Source of the DNA: Lepraria neglecta
Taxonomy: Eukaryota; Ascomycota; Lecanoromycetes; Lecanorales; Stereocaulaceae
Length of the DNA: 64,000 nucleotides
Assembly: GCA_033220425.1 (NCBI GenBank)
Contig: CM065647.1
Location: 1,302,001-1,366,000 of the forward strand
Direction of reading: 5' to 3'
Shown piece by piece: positions 52,237 through 63,339 of the stretch. The stretch's first letter is position 1. Every line of letters starts with the position of its first letter. A model generated the notes under the pieces. The model was given only the letters and a program-made list of their open reading frames with translations, had not been told where the DNA came from and made no database searches. Made by a program: the position numbers and the translations under genes.

Positions 52237-54612
52237 TCACATCACCAACCAACTCAACTCCAACCACGCCCCAACTCCTGTCCAGCCAAACATCAGCACC
52301 AGCACCCCCAACACCGCACCAGTCTCCACCCTCCCTCCTGATCCCTTATAACCCACAGGACGGGCCCCAACCTGCGCCCCAAGTGCCCCTGAGAGCCCAT
52401 TATTTCCATCCACCAGATCCTTAAGATAAGGCGGTGAGCCCGACATCATATTCTTCAGCTCCAAACCGCTTCCACCCTGTCCAACAAAGATCCACAAAAG
52501 CGTAGCTAACAAGCTACAAACCAAAACTGCTATCACAGCAGCATACAACTTCCCCACCGCCCACCCCTCCACGAATTCAATAGCAATCTTATCCCTATCC
52601 CCCGCCTCAGCCCGTTTAGCATTCTCAGGCAATCTCCTTACCCAACTAACCCACTCCTTCTTCCTCCTCCCCATCCTCGGCTTCCAAAACATTTCCAACA
52701 TTCTCGCCTCCGCAATTTCCTCCTGCACATCATCGCCGCGGAATTGCATCGACAGCCCTTGTCGGGAAGCGAGCTGGGACATGGAAGTGTAAGAGAGCAG
52801 CTTTAGGCTGCAGACATTGCGGGCGCTGGCGAGGTGGTGGAGGGGGCCGCGCATGCTATTGTATTCTGAACGGAGTAGGGTGAATAAGCGCTCGTCGTCG
52901 ACGATTTGAGATAGAGATGCGGTGATCGGTGGGTGGCCGATTTCGGTGGCGTCGATTAAGGGCGTTTCGTGGGAGCTAGGTAGCAAGATCGTCTTTACTT
53001 TCGGGATCGGGTTGCTATTGCCATAGAGGACGAGCGTAAGTACTGCTTCCACCCCCTCATCTTTTTCGTCCTCATCCTCATCTGCAACCCCTTTGATGGC
53101 TTCTTTCTCCTTCCTCTTCTTCTCCTTCTTAGCGCTAGTGCCGCTAGGATACGGCGTACTGACGATGCTCTGCCTCAGAAACCGATGCTCGGGCCTGATA
53201 TCCAGCGGTGGTGGGGGCGGGAACGACACTTTCCTGGCCACAGGTACTGGTGGGGCTGATTTTGGTGGTGGCGCTGGTGCCGGTACTGATGAGGAAATTG
53301 GGTTCAGGAGCGACTGGTGCGATCTCAGAACGCTCATCGCGAGAGGGTTGATTTCTTTCCACAATCCTAGGCCGAGGGGGCCACTCCTGGTACTGGCGGT
53401 ATCTTGAGTTGGATCTTCACCTTGCTGTGCTTGCGGCAGGCCGGTATAGATGCCTATTCCTTGAGAAGATTGAGACATGAGCGACCCGACATCTTTCCCC
53501 AGAATCGCCGTTGCTTTGCCTTTTGATGGGCCAGGATTATCTGCAGCAGGTGGAGTCGATCTCAACATCTCCTTCAACTCGACCTTGGTATTAGAGCCGT
53601 ACTTGACCATCACCGGCGATCCAATTATCGCTTGTCTCGCGTCTTGGATTTCGTAGCCATAGCCTGCTCCGGCCCCAGCCTCTTCTCCAACGCTAGAGGT
53701 ATCATCGAAGAAAGATTCACGGTCGCCTTTGTTTCCAGGTAGCCGCCTAGGGCTCTTCATCGGCACGGCTGGCGGTTCCTCTTTTTCCTTCAATGCAGAC
53801 CTCAGAATTTTAGGCAGGAAAGGTAAGCGAAACGCTTTTGGGGCACGCAGATTCGGCCTGCTAGCTGCAGGCGAGTCGACTATAGAAGAAGACTTCGTGG
53901 CTACATCCGAGACGATGAACGGAGAAGCTGGTCCATGCACGGTCAGCTGGTGAACGTCCTCTCTTGCTGGAGTTGGTGATCCTGTAGGGGTACGAAGCGG
54001 CCAAGGATCGTGATTTGTAGAGACCTCCTCATCAACCTGGTGCAAAGCCGCCTGGTAATCATTTGCCGTCTCAATATCTGCTAAGCTCTCGATTGTACTT
54101 GCAGTGGAGTCTCTCGGCGATTTGATGGCTTTCGTTGAAGCCATTCTCATCGACAGCATATCTGGCGGTCTCGATGTAAATCCAAGACTGTCAGAGACAG
54201 CAGTGGGCGCACTGATCTTCCTCTCCGTAGTTGAAACTCTCGTATGATGGTGTAGAGCAGGAGGTACCTTTGAAGTGATTGGTGAGAGGGGTCTAGCATA
54301 CTGTTCAGAGACCCCAGATACAAAACTTAGGCAGCGACTGGTGTCCTGCCGATCTTCAATAGGTCCATCTTCAATGGAAGGAGGATAAGAAGAAGTGAAC
54401 GTGTGATTACTCGCGCCTGTGCTCGAACGCTGGAAGGGTTGGTTATTGAACGTTTCGATGGCTAGGCTTCGAGTTGGACTGCATGGTGCGGGAATGATGT
54501 TGGGGGAATGGCTTGTGGTTGAGAGCATAGAAAGGGGACGGTCGCGGTCGTCGATCATGATAGAGAGAGTTCGGCTATCATCGTCCCTGCCAGGGCTCGT
54601 TGGGGCGGTCAT
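52237..54612 (-). CDS. Large Ser/Pro-rich protein with two C-terminal TM segments
   Basis: A single frame of 791 residues from the ATG at 54612 (MTAPTSPGRDDDSR). The first 500 residues are Ser, Pro and Thr rich and probably disordered. A Lys/Glu patch (KKEKKRKEKEAIKG) precedes a more ordered block with EAVLTLVLYGNSNPIPKVKT, then HHLASARNVCSLKLLSYTSM and RMGRRKKEWVSWVRRLPE. Two TM helices close the protein: KLYAAVIAVLVCSLLATLLW and, at the very end, VLGVLVLMFGWTGVGAWLEL. The long N-terminal part is therefore likely cytosolic. No domain family is recognised. No intron signs were seen. Confidence 0.8.
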   Translation of the reverse strand: MTAPTSPGRDDDSRTLSIMIDDRDRPLSMLSTTSHSPNIIPAPCSPTRSLAIETFNNQPFQRSSTGASNHTFTSSYPPSIEDGPIEDRQDTSRCLSFVSGVSEQYARPLSPITSKVPPALHHHTRVSTTERKISAPTAVSDSLGFTSRPPDMLSMRMASTKAIKSPRDSTASTIESLADIETANDYQAALHQVDEEVSTNHDPWPLRTPTGSPTPAREDVHQLTVHGPASPFIVSDVATKSSSIVDSPAASRPNLRAPKAFRLPFLPKILRSALKEKEEPPAVPMKSPRRLPGNKGDRESFFDDTSSVGEEAGAGAGYGYEIQDARQAIIGSPVMVKYGSNTKVELKEMLRSTPPAADNPGPSKGKATAILGKDVGSLMSQSSQGIGIYTGLPQAQQGEDPTQDTASTRSGPLGLGLWKEINPLAMSVLRSHQSLLNPISSSVPAPAPPPKSAPPVPVARKVSFPPPPPLDIRPEHRFLRQSIVSTPYPSGTSAKKEKKRKEKEAIKGVADEDEDEKDEGVEAVLTLVLYGNSNPIPKVKTILLPSSHETPLIDATEIGHPPITASLSQIVDDERLFTLLRSEYNSMRGPLHHLASARNVCSLKLLSYTSMSQLASRQGLSMQFRGDDVQEEIAEARMLEMFWKPRMGRRKKEWVSWVRRLPENAKRAEAGDRDKIAIEFVEGWAVGKLYAAVIAVLVCSLLATLLWIFVGQGGSGLELKNMMSGSPPYLKDLVDGNNGLSGALGAQVGARPVGYKGSGGRVETGAVLGVLVLMFGWTGVGAWLELSWLVM

Positions 54613-55215
54613 GGTGTTGGCAGTGACTTTGAGTGGGCTCGAGGGAATAGTTTGAGAATGTGTTTCGGAGAGCCATGCTGCGCTTCGTCAAGGTAGACAA
54701 TGAAAACTTTGAGTCACTGTTTGCTTTTTGTACAAGGTCCGGATAAGGATGCAACAGGCCGCTTGCGGGCATTCTGAGCTGTCAAAGTACCCATGGACCT
54801 ATGCTCGACCGAGGATTGATGAAAGAAGTAGAGAAGCACAATGCTGTGCACAAAGAGCCTCGCTAACGAGCAGGGTCTTGGCGTACGAGACTACTTCGCT
54901 GATTGGAGATAAAGTGAGACATTCCGCATGTTTGTCCGCTATTAGCGAGGAATGCGAGCTGTGCCTAGCCTATTCCCGAGGAGTACACCCCATAGTCGCG
55001 CATGGTTTTGAGAAGTTATTCTTTGCACTTTAGCACAATTGTGTATGCGACGTCGTTCGATGCCGCTAAAAACCTTGCCACGACTCGTATCTCTAAAGCT
55101 TTGTCAAACTTGATACTTGAATATGACCCGGGACTTTGTACTCACTTCGCTCATTTTAGAACAAGAAGGGCCTGTTCACATCATGGTGCACCTAATCCAA
55201 AGCCAAGGCAAGTGA
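54613..55215. other. Intergenic, promoter of the 791-residue protein and 3' flank of TFIIIC gene
   Basis: No supported gene or repeat. A 135-codon plus frame runs into the TFIIIC gene antisense and looks like a shadow. Confidence 0.5.
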
Positions 55216-57105
55216 TCAGTGGCAATATTTGCCTCCACAGTATGGGCACGTATCGAACTTGTCAAACAGCAAGTTGGCCAGGGAAGGCGTGGATCCAGGA
55301 ATCAATGATCCTTGCTGGATCTCAGGATGAAGCATTTCGTTCAGATACTCGCGGCCACAATCCGCACATTGTTTCGATAAACCTGGCTCAAGAATTGGTA
55401 GGAAGGTAAGAGCACATCTAGCTACAAGGAGAGTTAGCCTAAGGATTCTGGGGCGCAACAATCTAAGCTTACCGAAAGGATGCTTCTGTGGGCAGTACGC
55501 TTCTGCCACGCTCTCAAAGTAGATAATAGCTTTTGGTTCATGGATTGCTGAGCAAATTGGGCAAGAGTCTAGCAGAGGTGTGTCTGACGAGTCTGAATCC
55601 AAAATGGCTCGAGCTCTTCGCTCATTCGTTCGTTTCACCATCTCGACAAAGAACGGTTCGGGAGTTGGTGCTGCGACTTGTAGATCTATCATAGTAGGCT
55701 CCTCTGGACTGAAATCAACCCCGGTTCTGAGTCCAACTAGATTCAAGGCTTCCTTTATGGCCGGAAAACGTCGGGCTCGCTGGTCATCGGTCGTAAGCAT
55801 GGTAGCGTACATAGCGCCATAGATGATCTTAAGGTCAAGGTTGCTCAGAGCAAGAGATCGTAGTTGCGGACCGTTGAAAATGGTATCGAATATCCTTTGT
55901 TGAGCTCCAGTTTCATCCACCTCTGGAGGACTCTGCCAAGGGAACTTGTCTTCCGCAGACTCAATGTCCGTTCCATTGTCGAACAGCACAATAGCGGAAT
56001 CCTCAGCCGGAGCAGTATGTTCAAATAGTTTTGATGGATGTAGCGTAATGCACGCAGCCTCCAGACCCTTATGATATGCAATACCCCATGTCTTCACAAC
56101 AACATCCTCGCCCTGATTGCTCTCGATCCCATACTTCTCCTTTTTTTTTCGAATTTGAGCTGTAAAAAGAGATACGATATGAAATGGCGAGACAGGAACG
56201 GTGACGTATGAAGTCTCAGCAAAACCAGTCTCTGACGAGCATTTCAGGATATCTGTCATCCTCAGACTCGCTTCCAATGGTGGTCCAAGCGAAAGAGACA
56301 TGAGTTCTTGGTATTGAACCCTATGAGAGTAGTAGATGATGGGGATATCGCTCGTGGCGGTCCAGTCGGCGAAGAAGGTATCTTCAACGAAGTGCTTTTC
56401 GTGCATGGCCAGGCTCAACAGGGATGGTCGTTGGACTGGTTTCTCTTCGACTGGTAGCTTTTTGTAAAAGAACGATTGGGCGTCCCAGAACGTAGATGAC
56501 CCGAGAACTGGACTTAAAATTGTGACAAAGTGGATCCCATTGTTGTCATCGGTAATAGCCATCATGAAGATTCCCCACTTCCTCTTCGAGAACGGAGTCT
56601 CACGGTCAGTATGCTGCTCGCAAGTAGGAGCCCAGGCCATACTACGGACCCTCTGTGAAAGCCGAGAATCCGCCTGAGATGTCCCAAGCCTCCGCGACAG
56701 GAGGGCATCATTAACAATCAGCACTCTCTCCCAGCTCTCCGGATCCGCAGGATCCGACTCAGACGTCCAAAGGCTCAGCAGTAGATTTGAAGTCAACACC
56801 GCAAGCACCGAGCGTCGGTGTTTCGCGAGGCCAGAGGGGGACCATGCCACTGCGGTGACCGTGACTTTGGCTTGCTCCTCGCCAATAGCCATGTCCTTGA
56901 AGCTGGCTTGCTCTTGCCATGGCCACTCTTGATTCGTGAAGGCGTTGGCCGGGATACGCACGTGGGTCCATGGCTCCGTGTCATTGTGGCGGGGAAGCAG
57001 GATGTAGACTTCTTCGCCAGCCGCGATTGCTAGCTCGCCATCTGGAGACCATGAGAGGCATTTTTCAGTTGAGACGCCCACTGGGATGTGTGCTGTAGGT
57101 AACAT
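55216..57105 (-). CDS. TFIIIC 90-kDa/delta-type subunit (Pol III transcription)
   Basis: Exons 57105..55473 and 55421..55216 give 612 residues; the 51-nt intron is in frame and removing it restores HPFARCALTF. The N-terminal half has beta-propeller-like repeats (VGVSTEKCLSWSPDGELAIA; VTVTAVAWSPSG; VRSMAWAPTC), matching the TFIIIC_delta N-terminal domain. The C-terminus has the paired zinc-binding motifs of zf-TFIIIC: CPICSAIHEP...CPQKHPF...RCALTF, then CADCGREYLNEM...CPYCGGKYCH. The orthologue is human GTF3C4 (TFIIIC90). The complex binds A and B boxes of tRNA genes in the nucleus and recruits TFIIIB. Intact. Confidence 0.9.
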   Translation of the reverse strand: MLPTAHIPVGVSTEKCLSWSPDGELAIAAGEEVYILLPRHNDTEPWTHVRIPANAFTNQEWPWQEQASFKDMAIGEEQAKVTVTAVAWSPSGLAKHRRSVLAVLTSNLLLSLWTSESDPADPESWERVLIVNDALLSRRLGTSQADSRLSQRVRSMAWAPTCEQHTDRETPFSKRKWGIFMMAITDDNNGIHFVTILSPVLGSSTFWDAQSFFYKKLPVEEKPVQRPSLLSLAMHEKHFVEDTFFADWTATSDIPIIYYSHRVQYQELMSLSLGPPLEASLRMTDILKCSSETGFAETSYVTVPVSPFHIVSLFTAQIRKKKEKYGIESNQGEDVVVKTWGIAYHKGLEAACITLHPSKLFEHTAPAEDSAIVLFDNGTDIESAEDKFPWQSPPEVDETGAQQRIFDTIFNGPQLRSLALSNLDLKIIYGAMYATMLTTDDQRARRFPAIKEALNLVGLRTGVDFSPEEPTMIDLQVAAPTPEPFFVEMVKRTNERRARAILDSDSSDTPLLDSCPICSAIHEPKAIIYFESVAEAYCPQKHPFGKLRLLRPRILRLTLLVARCALTFLPILEPGLSKQCADCGREYLNEMLHPEIQQGSLIPGSTPSLANLLFDKFDTCPYCGGKYCH

Positions 57106-57733
57106 GGTGGCGGTGATCTAATGGATGTCCGGTATGGATTTGGCATGTGGCAAGATGAGCCTTCCCGAACATGGAACCTCATTGCGAGATTGCAAGGCTG
57201 AGGCTGTGCAAATTTCAATTGGTCAGGACTTAATGATAAATCTACAAGCTTTATAGATCTACAGCCGCTATACGAGTCTACAATAAGCTCACAAATTGCC
57301 TCGCTCGCCTGGGATGCTAGGTCCTCGATGGTCGAATATTCGCCACTCCTTAAAATCCTGATATTCTTGGGAAAGCTTGAACTTGTTTCATGAAGAAACA
57401 AGGCCCTACTCGAAGCTACTAGAGCATACTAGCGTAGAGTGATTTAGGAGACAGGGAGAGTGAGGAGCACTCAATATTGATGCTTTGTGAATTGGGTGTA
57501 TATGAATAGATGTAGTAATGTTGCAATCCGTTACTTGATTGCTTTCTATGCGATTCCAGAAGCCTGTTGCTAGCCATTTTTTGTCTGTTTTGGCCATATA
57601 TGGGGCCCTGGGGGCCCCCATTAGCTAGACATCCTTCCCAGCCTATTGCCACATTGCAACAAGTAAACATCCCGCTCGCTTGGTTCGCTCAAACGCTCAA
57701 ATGTACGTTGCTAAAGAAGCTACCCGCTGACTA
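57106..57733. other. Intergenic; palindromic GC block near 57.6 kb
   Basis: GGGGCCCTGGGGGCCCCCAT near 57602-57621 is nearly self-complementary. No gene is supported. Minus-strand frames here are short and without features. Confidence 0.45.
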
Positions 57734-58045
57734 CTAAAGGCGCCAATGCGTCGCGTTTGTTTCTCGGAGGGGCCTGTGATCAGAATGTGTCCTGTATTCC
57801 AAGGCAGCGAATATCGGGGCTGCGCTGGGCGAATCAGCGGTCGGTCCTTGTGGGCGAATCGTTGCACCCTCAGTATGGTTCGAATTAGTGTCCGGAGCAT
57901 CGAGTTGCTGCGACAAAGCAATCCTATTTCTCACTAGAGCGCTGATGTACGTAGGCTTAGAGGGCTGCCTCCTCTTTCTGTCTGTGAAAGCCATCCCGCG
58001 GCCTGAATCCTTGCTGTCTTTGGTCGAGCTGCTGCCGAAACACAT
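57734..58045 (-). CDS. Small hydrophilic protein, 103 residues, start MCFGSSS
   Basis: An uninterrupted frame from the ATG at 58045: MCFGSSSTKDSKDSGRGMAF, then basic and Pro/Ser/Thr-rich. Many short fungal proteins of unknown role start MCFGSS or MCFGGS, which is my reason for listing it. Low-complexity composition limits confidence, and splicing may alter the end. It lies 14 bases after the 3' end of a truncated gene on the same strand. Confidence 0.35.
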   Translation of the reverse strand: MCFGSSSTKDSKDSGRGMAFTDRKRRQPSKPTYISALVRNRIALSQQLDAPDTNSNHTEGATIRPQGPTADSPSAAPIFAALEYRTHSDHRPLRETNATHWRL

Positions 58046-58058
58046 CGTTAAGCACTGT

Positions 58059-58420
58059 TCAGCTCGTATTCACGTTGCCAAAGGATGCCCAGCCTCCCCC
58101 ACTAGTCATCTCAAATTCTGAAATGACGCCGCCCTGCATGGCATACGCATGGGCGTCTGCGTTGGCGGCAAGTGAAGAGTAGTTTTGGACGAAAGCCATG
58201 ACTTGCGCTTTCTGCTGGGTGCCCCGGCCACCGCTCTGCCCGTTATATAAATCATAGGTTGTCCCATTGTTTCCAGAGCTCAAAACCTCCTCCAGGTTAG
58301 AACTACCATCAGCGTTCCACCCATGAGAGAACGATGCGATCGGAGCATTCTTGGCAATGGGTGACAGAGGGTTATCCTCTCGATATTGCCATTGACCACC
58401 TGCAGCATTATTAGCCTATG
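58059..58420 (-). pseudogene. 3' remnant of an unknown, probably extracellular protein gene
   Basis: From about 58420 to the stop at 58059 one minus-strand frame reads coding-like sequence: GGQWQYREDNPLSPIAKNAP, then SFSHGWNADGSSNLEEVLSS, and an end WASFGNVNTS. It is Asn, Gly and Ser rich, as in secreted proteins. No start is present. Upstream the frame meets a stop, and the DNA changes to unexplained repeat-like sequence. A GCTAAT branch and CAG acceptor near 58400 would also allow an intron there, but no 5' exon was found. The family is not recognised. Confidence 0.4.
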
Positions 58421-58985
58421 CCTCTATGATCCTGCTAATCCTGCTATTAGCAAGCCGGAGTTGCTGAATGCGCTGAAATCGAACCTGTTAGCGAGCGCTA
58501 TTTACTGATTACGCTGAAATCGACCTATCCGCTGATAGACTAGAGTAATATCAGCCCTATCCGCGCGCCCAGCAAATCAGAAGTTCTCAGCAAGATTTGG
58601 GAAGCGCAGATGATAGGATCTCTGTAGGAGCTCTACTACGATTTAGGTGGCTATATAGGTAAATTTTAAGCAAAAAGGAGCCGTATTGGCTAGGGTTTAA
58701 GACTTTCCAAGCAAAATCTGCAAAATCTGCAAAATCTGCAGAATCTACAGTGTATATATATAGACGGCGGTAGGCTTATAGCAGGCAGTAGTGACGATAA
58801 GAGGTGTACGACGTCGATTCTAAAGTACGCTTAGCTACTTATGGACTGCCCTTACGACAAAAGCAGCATGTATTGCGGAAGAAATATAAAATTTCTTTAG
58901 AAGCCTGCCAAGACGTCCAAAAAGCGTTTAGTAGACGACGCTTGCCCAAAAAGTTACGGTTTGCAAGCGTAGATAACGACTGCTA
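58421..58985. repeat. Repeat-like insertion of unknown class
   Basis: Composition and texture differ from neighbours: GCTAATCCTGCTATTAGC is a small hairpin near 58433, GCTGAAATCGA occurs twice (near 58472 and 58511), and CAAAATCTG is repeated three times near 58712-58740. A plus-strand frame of 60 codons (58804-58986) is Lys/Arg-rich with no family match. It abuts a truncated gene, so an inserted element is likely, but I see no inverted or direct terminal repeats. Confidence 0.3.
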
Positions 58986-60641
58986 AACCTCTCAAATACC
59001 CCCGATGACACGGCTGACGCTCCCCAATACATGGCTGGAATCTGGGTGACACTTGGTCGCGGGCGTCGGCATGCGGTAGATGGGATGATGCCATGTCATA
59101 CAAGGCAAACCATGTGTATGCCTGATTGATTACCATGGCTGCAGCAGCTTCTGAGCGAGGCGAAGGTGCGGAACCCCTTCTACATCATGCAGCACCACTT
59201 CCTGTGACCACGAGCTGCTTGCTTTATCTGGCAAGGCCACAGCTGACTCCAACACCACTTTAAAAGCCCGCTGACTGTTGTACTCAACACACAGACCGAC
59301 AGATCCTCTTCTTGAGACCCTACTTACCTCCCTGCGAATCGGTTGCCTTCTTACGAGCCTACACCTTCTCTACACATCTACCTTCCTACGTGTCTATACT
59401 CTGGGTTTTCACAGGGGTCCTGATACCATTTCCCTGGAGATTTTGCCCAAGTTTCGGCACGTTAGCTGGGAACTCTGAGTGGAAGGTTCAATCGCTGGAC
59501 GTGTCTGGGTGACTGTGCTGCACTGAGAAGTGGATGTATGGTCCAATGTACATGATAGAATGGGAGATGCGGTGGTATGGGCATTGCTGGAGAAGGAAAT
59601 AGGCGTCGAGAAGAGGCCACTCAGAAACGGACAGCTCTTGGGCCACAAGACCTACATCACAGGGCACAGCTTCGACACGCCAGATCAGAGGGTAGGACAC
59701 CAAGGAGATACGCTTCACATCCAAGTGGACTGGAACGGTTCCAACCTGCTCACAAGGAGGTGCCCAATGGGGTACCGACTTGGCGACGGGACCTGATAAG
59801 AGAAAGGCGTTTCAGACGTCGCGTTCAGTGTCAGCCTCCTACATACTCTCGTAGCGGATCGGTTATCATGATGATATTCGTAGGATGTACACTGCGGATG
59901 GCGACAGGCGATACTTCTATACATATCAAATGTTCAGCAGCATATAACACAGGAGTCAAGGAAAAGAAGAGACGATGACCGATAAACACAATCTCGCGTG
60001 GAGTTGAACATGGGCATCGTGAATACTGAGCGGGTAGATATAGAAAGGGGCACATTGAGGTAATCAACGGCATCGAGCAATCCTAAATTCGTCTATCTCG
60101 CTCGTTGTTCATACTAACTTTCATCCATTCTATCATCATAGGTTCTGATCTCCAACATTCGGCGTCTTACCAGCCTTGACTTATGTATTCGACCTTAATC
60201 TTTATTGCATAGTGAGGCCTCTGGTTTGTCAATTCGACCCTGCATATGCAGACGCCCTGTTTGGGTAGCTCGCTCAAAGCATTTCGGAAGCGGAGCCGGT
60301 GTAATTAGTCATGCGTTGTCTTCTGCGCTCAACTATATATAGTCTGACTCATTGAAGCCTGCCACATATTGAATTCTGCTTATCATTTCTGAGTGCGGCT
60401 GACGCCTTTAGTCTGGATAGAGTGAGTCCTGCCCTTTCCTACGAGGCAGATTTGATCAATTTTTCACGTCTCGTGTATTGTCTTCGATTCATGGGCTGAC
60501 CTGACCTCCGCAAGAACGGGAGGTTTTTTTTTGGAACGTTTCGCGTGCTGATTCTATCGACGCTTGAACTATTCTTGGAAGGTCTCCCTCGAGTCCTAGA
60601 GCCGTTCCATTCCTGGACGTATACAATATATTACCAAGAGC
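58986..60641. other. Stretch without a supported gene
   Basis: A plus-strand frame at 59530-59796 (WALLEKEIGVEKRPLRNGQL) has some coding texture but no ATG context, splice partner or family. The remainder is featureless and includes the 5' flank of the HET gene. Confidence 0.4.
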
Positions 60642-63339
60642 ATGCCATCTATCAAGGAAGAACCGGACTGCCCGCTGGTCAACGGAGTGAGCGAAACTGA
60701 GACGAGCACTGAGCATAAAGAGGCATTTATAAATCAACAATGTGATGGATACACCCTGCTAACCATCAGAATAGGAGCTTTGTGCAACATGCCTAAGCCT
60801 AGATCTCAGCGCCGATAAATTTATCATTGATGACGGGTCCTCGTCCTCCGCTATAATCGTCCACAACAGATTTCTCCCTCAGCCGGAGTCGCTTTGTATA
60901 TCCGACATCTCGCTCAAATCTCGATCCACGAGGAAGTCGCTAGGAAACCTTGCAGATATCCAAGGTCGGAGTGAGATCTGTCCTTTTTGCTCCCTAGTCA
61001 TCCAGTCTATTTTGCCTGTGGACAATTTGCGTACGTATGATAGCGCACAATGCTACGTCAACTGGAAGCTTGACGGCCGTGCTGTCTCTCGTGATCAAGA
61101 TGGCCCGGTGAACGGCCGCACTCGTCGAATTTACTTAGTTTGGGATGATGAAAAACTTAAAGATTCGTATTTGGTGTTTGTGGCGCCAGAAAGATATCTT
61201 CGACCGAACTCTGACGCCCGTCGAGTCTGGGGAAATGAGGCGCTGTTTCTTGGGAGGACCATCGATACTGAGATGGGCAATCAAGCTTTGATCAAGAGCT
61301 GGCTGGACCTTTGCCGTAAGACTCATCGGGGCCCATACCGTGATGATACTACGATGGAACGTTCCGTCGAGTTCGGCGATATTATCTCTCAATCCTATTT
61401 TGGGGTTATTGATGTTCTTGATATGCAACTCACCTCGCTACCTTTCGAGACACATACAGCCTACCCGGATATTGTTGTGCGTGATTAGTATGATCTTGAT
61501 GAGCCTGGTCCAGGACCGCAAGTCAGGGGAAGTAAATCTTACAACAGAAAGATCACGCACGAACCATATATAGCCCTGAGCTACGTGTGGGGCAAGGGAA
61601 AGCCTTACACGACCAAGCTTTCCAACATCATGCTGCATCGGAATCACGGCGGCTTGGAGAGGAACCTCGAGGAGCTGCCTCGTGTGTTCCATGATGCTTT
61701 TAACCTTGTACGGTGTTTGGGTGTGCGTTACATATGGGTAGACTCACTATGTATTGTCCAAGACAGCAGCCGCTCCTGGGGCCTCAACTCGCGTGTCATG
61801 GATCTCATCTATGGCAATGCAGTATTGACCATTTGTGCTGCCGATGGTGTTGATTCGTCAACTGGCTTGAGAGCAATGCACCCCAAAGAGCACGACACGC
61901 CTCAGATCAGTGCAGATTGTGCGCCAGGAGTACGGCTGATGGTCTCGCGGCCGCCTGAGATAGGGATTAGGGCTTCCGAATAGGATACTCGCGCTTGGAC
62001 TTTTCAAGAACGTCTTCTGTCGAAACGGTGCCTTATTTTTACCGAAGGCCGCGTATACTTCCAGTGCTTATCGACTGGCATGTCAGAGGATATCTTTGCA
62101 GACCGAGAAGGAGCGGGGTGGTCATTAGATCTCGTGAATGCACCCCTTCAGATGCTCCGTGAGTTGAACCGGCGTGCACTTTGGGTCTACTCAAAGTGCG
62201 TGCCTCTGTACACTGCGCGGATCCTTACAAAGCAGAAGGACATCCTAGCGGCATTCAACGGGATTTGCAACCTTATGGAGAAGGCGATGCAGGCACCCTT
62301 CATCTTTGGTCTACCCAGTTCTCATTTCGACATGGCTCTCCTCTGGGAGCCGCAGAGCGCACTCGAGCGCCGAGTGCCGAAAACGGACAAGGAAAGAGCT
62401 GAGTACGGTGGTATGCAGTTCCCTAGCTGGTCCTGGTGCGGCTGGACAAGCGACGCACTTGACTTGCCCAGGGAAAACAAGTCGGAATATAAAGCGTCAA
62501 TGGTGGATGGTTGTCTTCCTAACGTCCAAGAGTGGCTGATGAAGCACACGTGGATTCATTGGTACATCCGGGACGGCCATGGAAACCTGAGACCATTGTG
62601 GCATAGAGAGAAGTCTAAGGAAGACAAGTCCTCAGAGAAACGATGGAAGGGCTATAGGGCACGCCGAGAGCACCTAGTTGCTGAGGGCCACCGCCGGGGT
62701 AGAAGTGGAGAACGTTTGACGGGTGGGGTTGCCCAGTATGACGACCAGGAAGAACGCGATGTACGGGTATTAAGATATGATGGAGATGGTGGAGATTTTA
62801 TCTTCGACGACTATGGCCGCCTTATCTCTGAACGCTTTGCGAACATCAAGGGGAAAAGCTTTTGTTCAACACTGCCAGAGAACCCATATCGCGTTGTCAT
62901 GGCGGACTATAGCTCCGAGCCCGATAAAGAGTTCCCAGATCAGCCAATTCTCCAGTTCTGGACCTGGCATACTTCATTACACCTTGTGCCGTCCGAGAAC
63001 CCAGGACCGAAGCCTGGAAAGGGCCTCTGCAGGTACGACATAGCTGACGAGATTGGCGACTGGTGCGGATCGCTTGTCCTGGGTGAAGAGTGGATTACGA
63101 AGTCGCAACGTTCGAAGCACGACTTTATTGCTATCTCTGAGGCGAAAGCTTTCACGAAAGACGAATGTGATATTTGGACGTATTATATACCGAAGGAAAG
63201 GGAACAGTCGGAGTGGGATTTATATTATGTGCTTCTTATTGAGCGGAAGGATAATATGAGATGGGAGCGCGTAGCGCTTGGAAAGGCTTTCAGAGCTGCG
63301 TTTGCGAATGCCGAATGGAAGGAGATTATTCTGGGATGA
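60642..63339 (+). pseudogene. Broken HET-domain gene, nearly full length
   Basis: Exon 1 60642..60686 (MPSIKEEPDCPLVNG) joins exon 2 60775..63339 over an 88-nt intron with a GTGAGC donor, for about 870 codons. The N-terminal CXXC region (ELCATCLSLDL, EICPFCSLVIQ) is typical of fungal HET proteins. The HET domain shows PYIALSYVWGKGKP, then VRYIWVDSLCIVQDSSRSW and the DLIYGNAVLTICAADG block, followed by RAWTFQERLLSKRCLIF and FPSWSWCGWTSDA. One reading frame holds throughout, with about two breaks, so it looks recently inactivated. HET proteins control vegetative incompatibility. The C-terminal 350 residues are not recognised. Confidence 0.85.

Noticed and set aside
57602-57621. GC palindrome as a terminator or site-specific target
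   Set aside because: Isolated, no stem-loop with U tract relevance in a fungus, and no partner sequence in the window.
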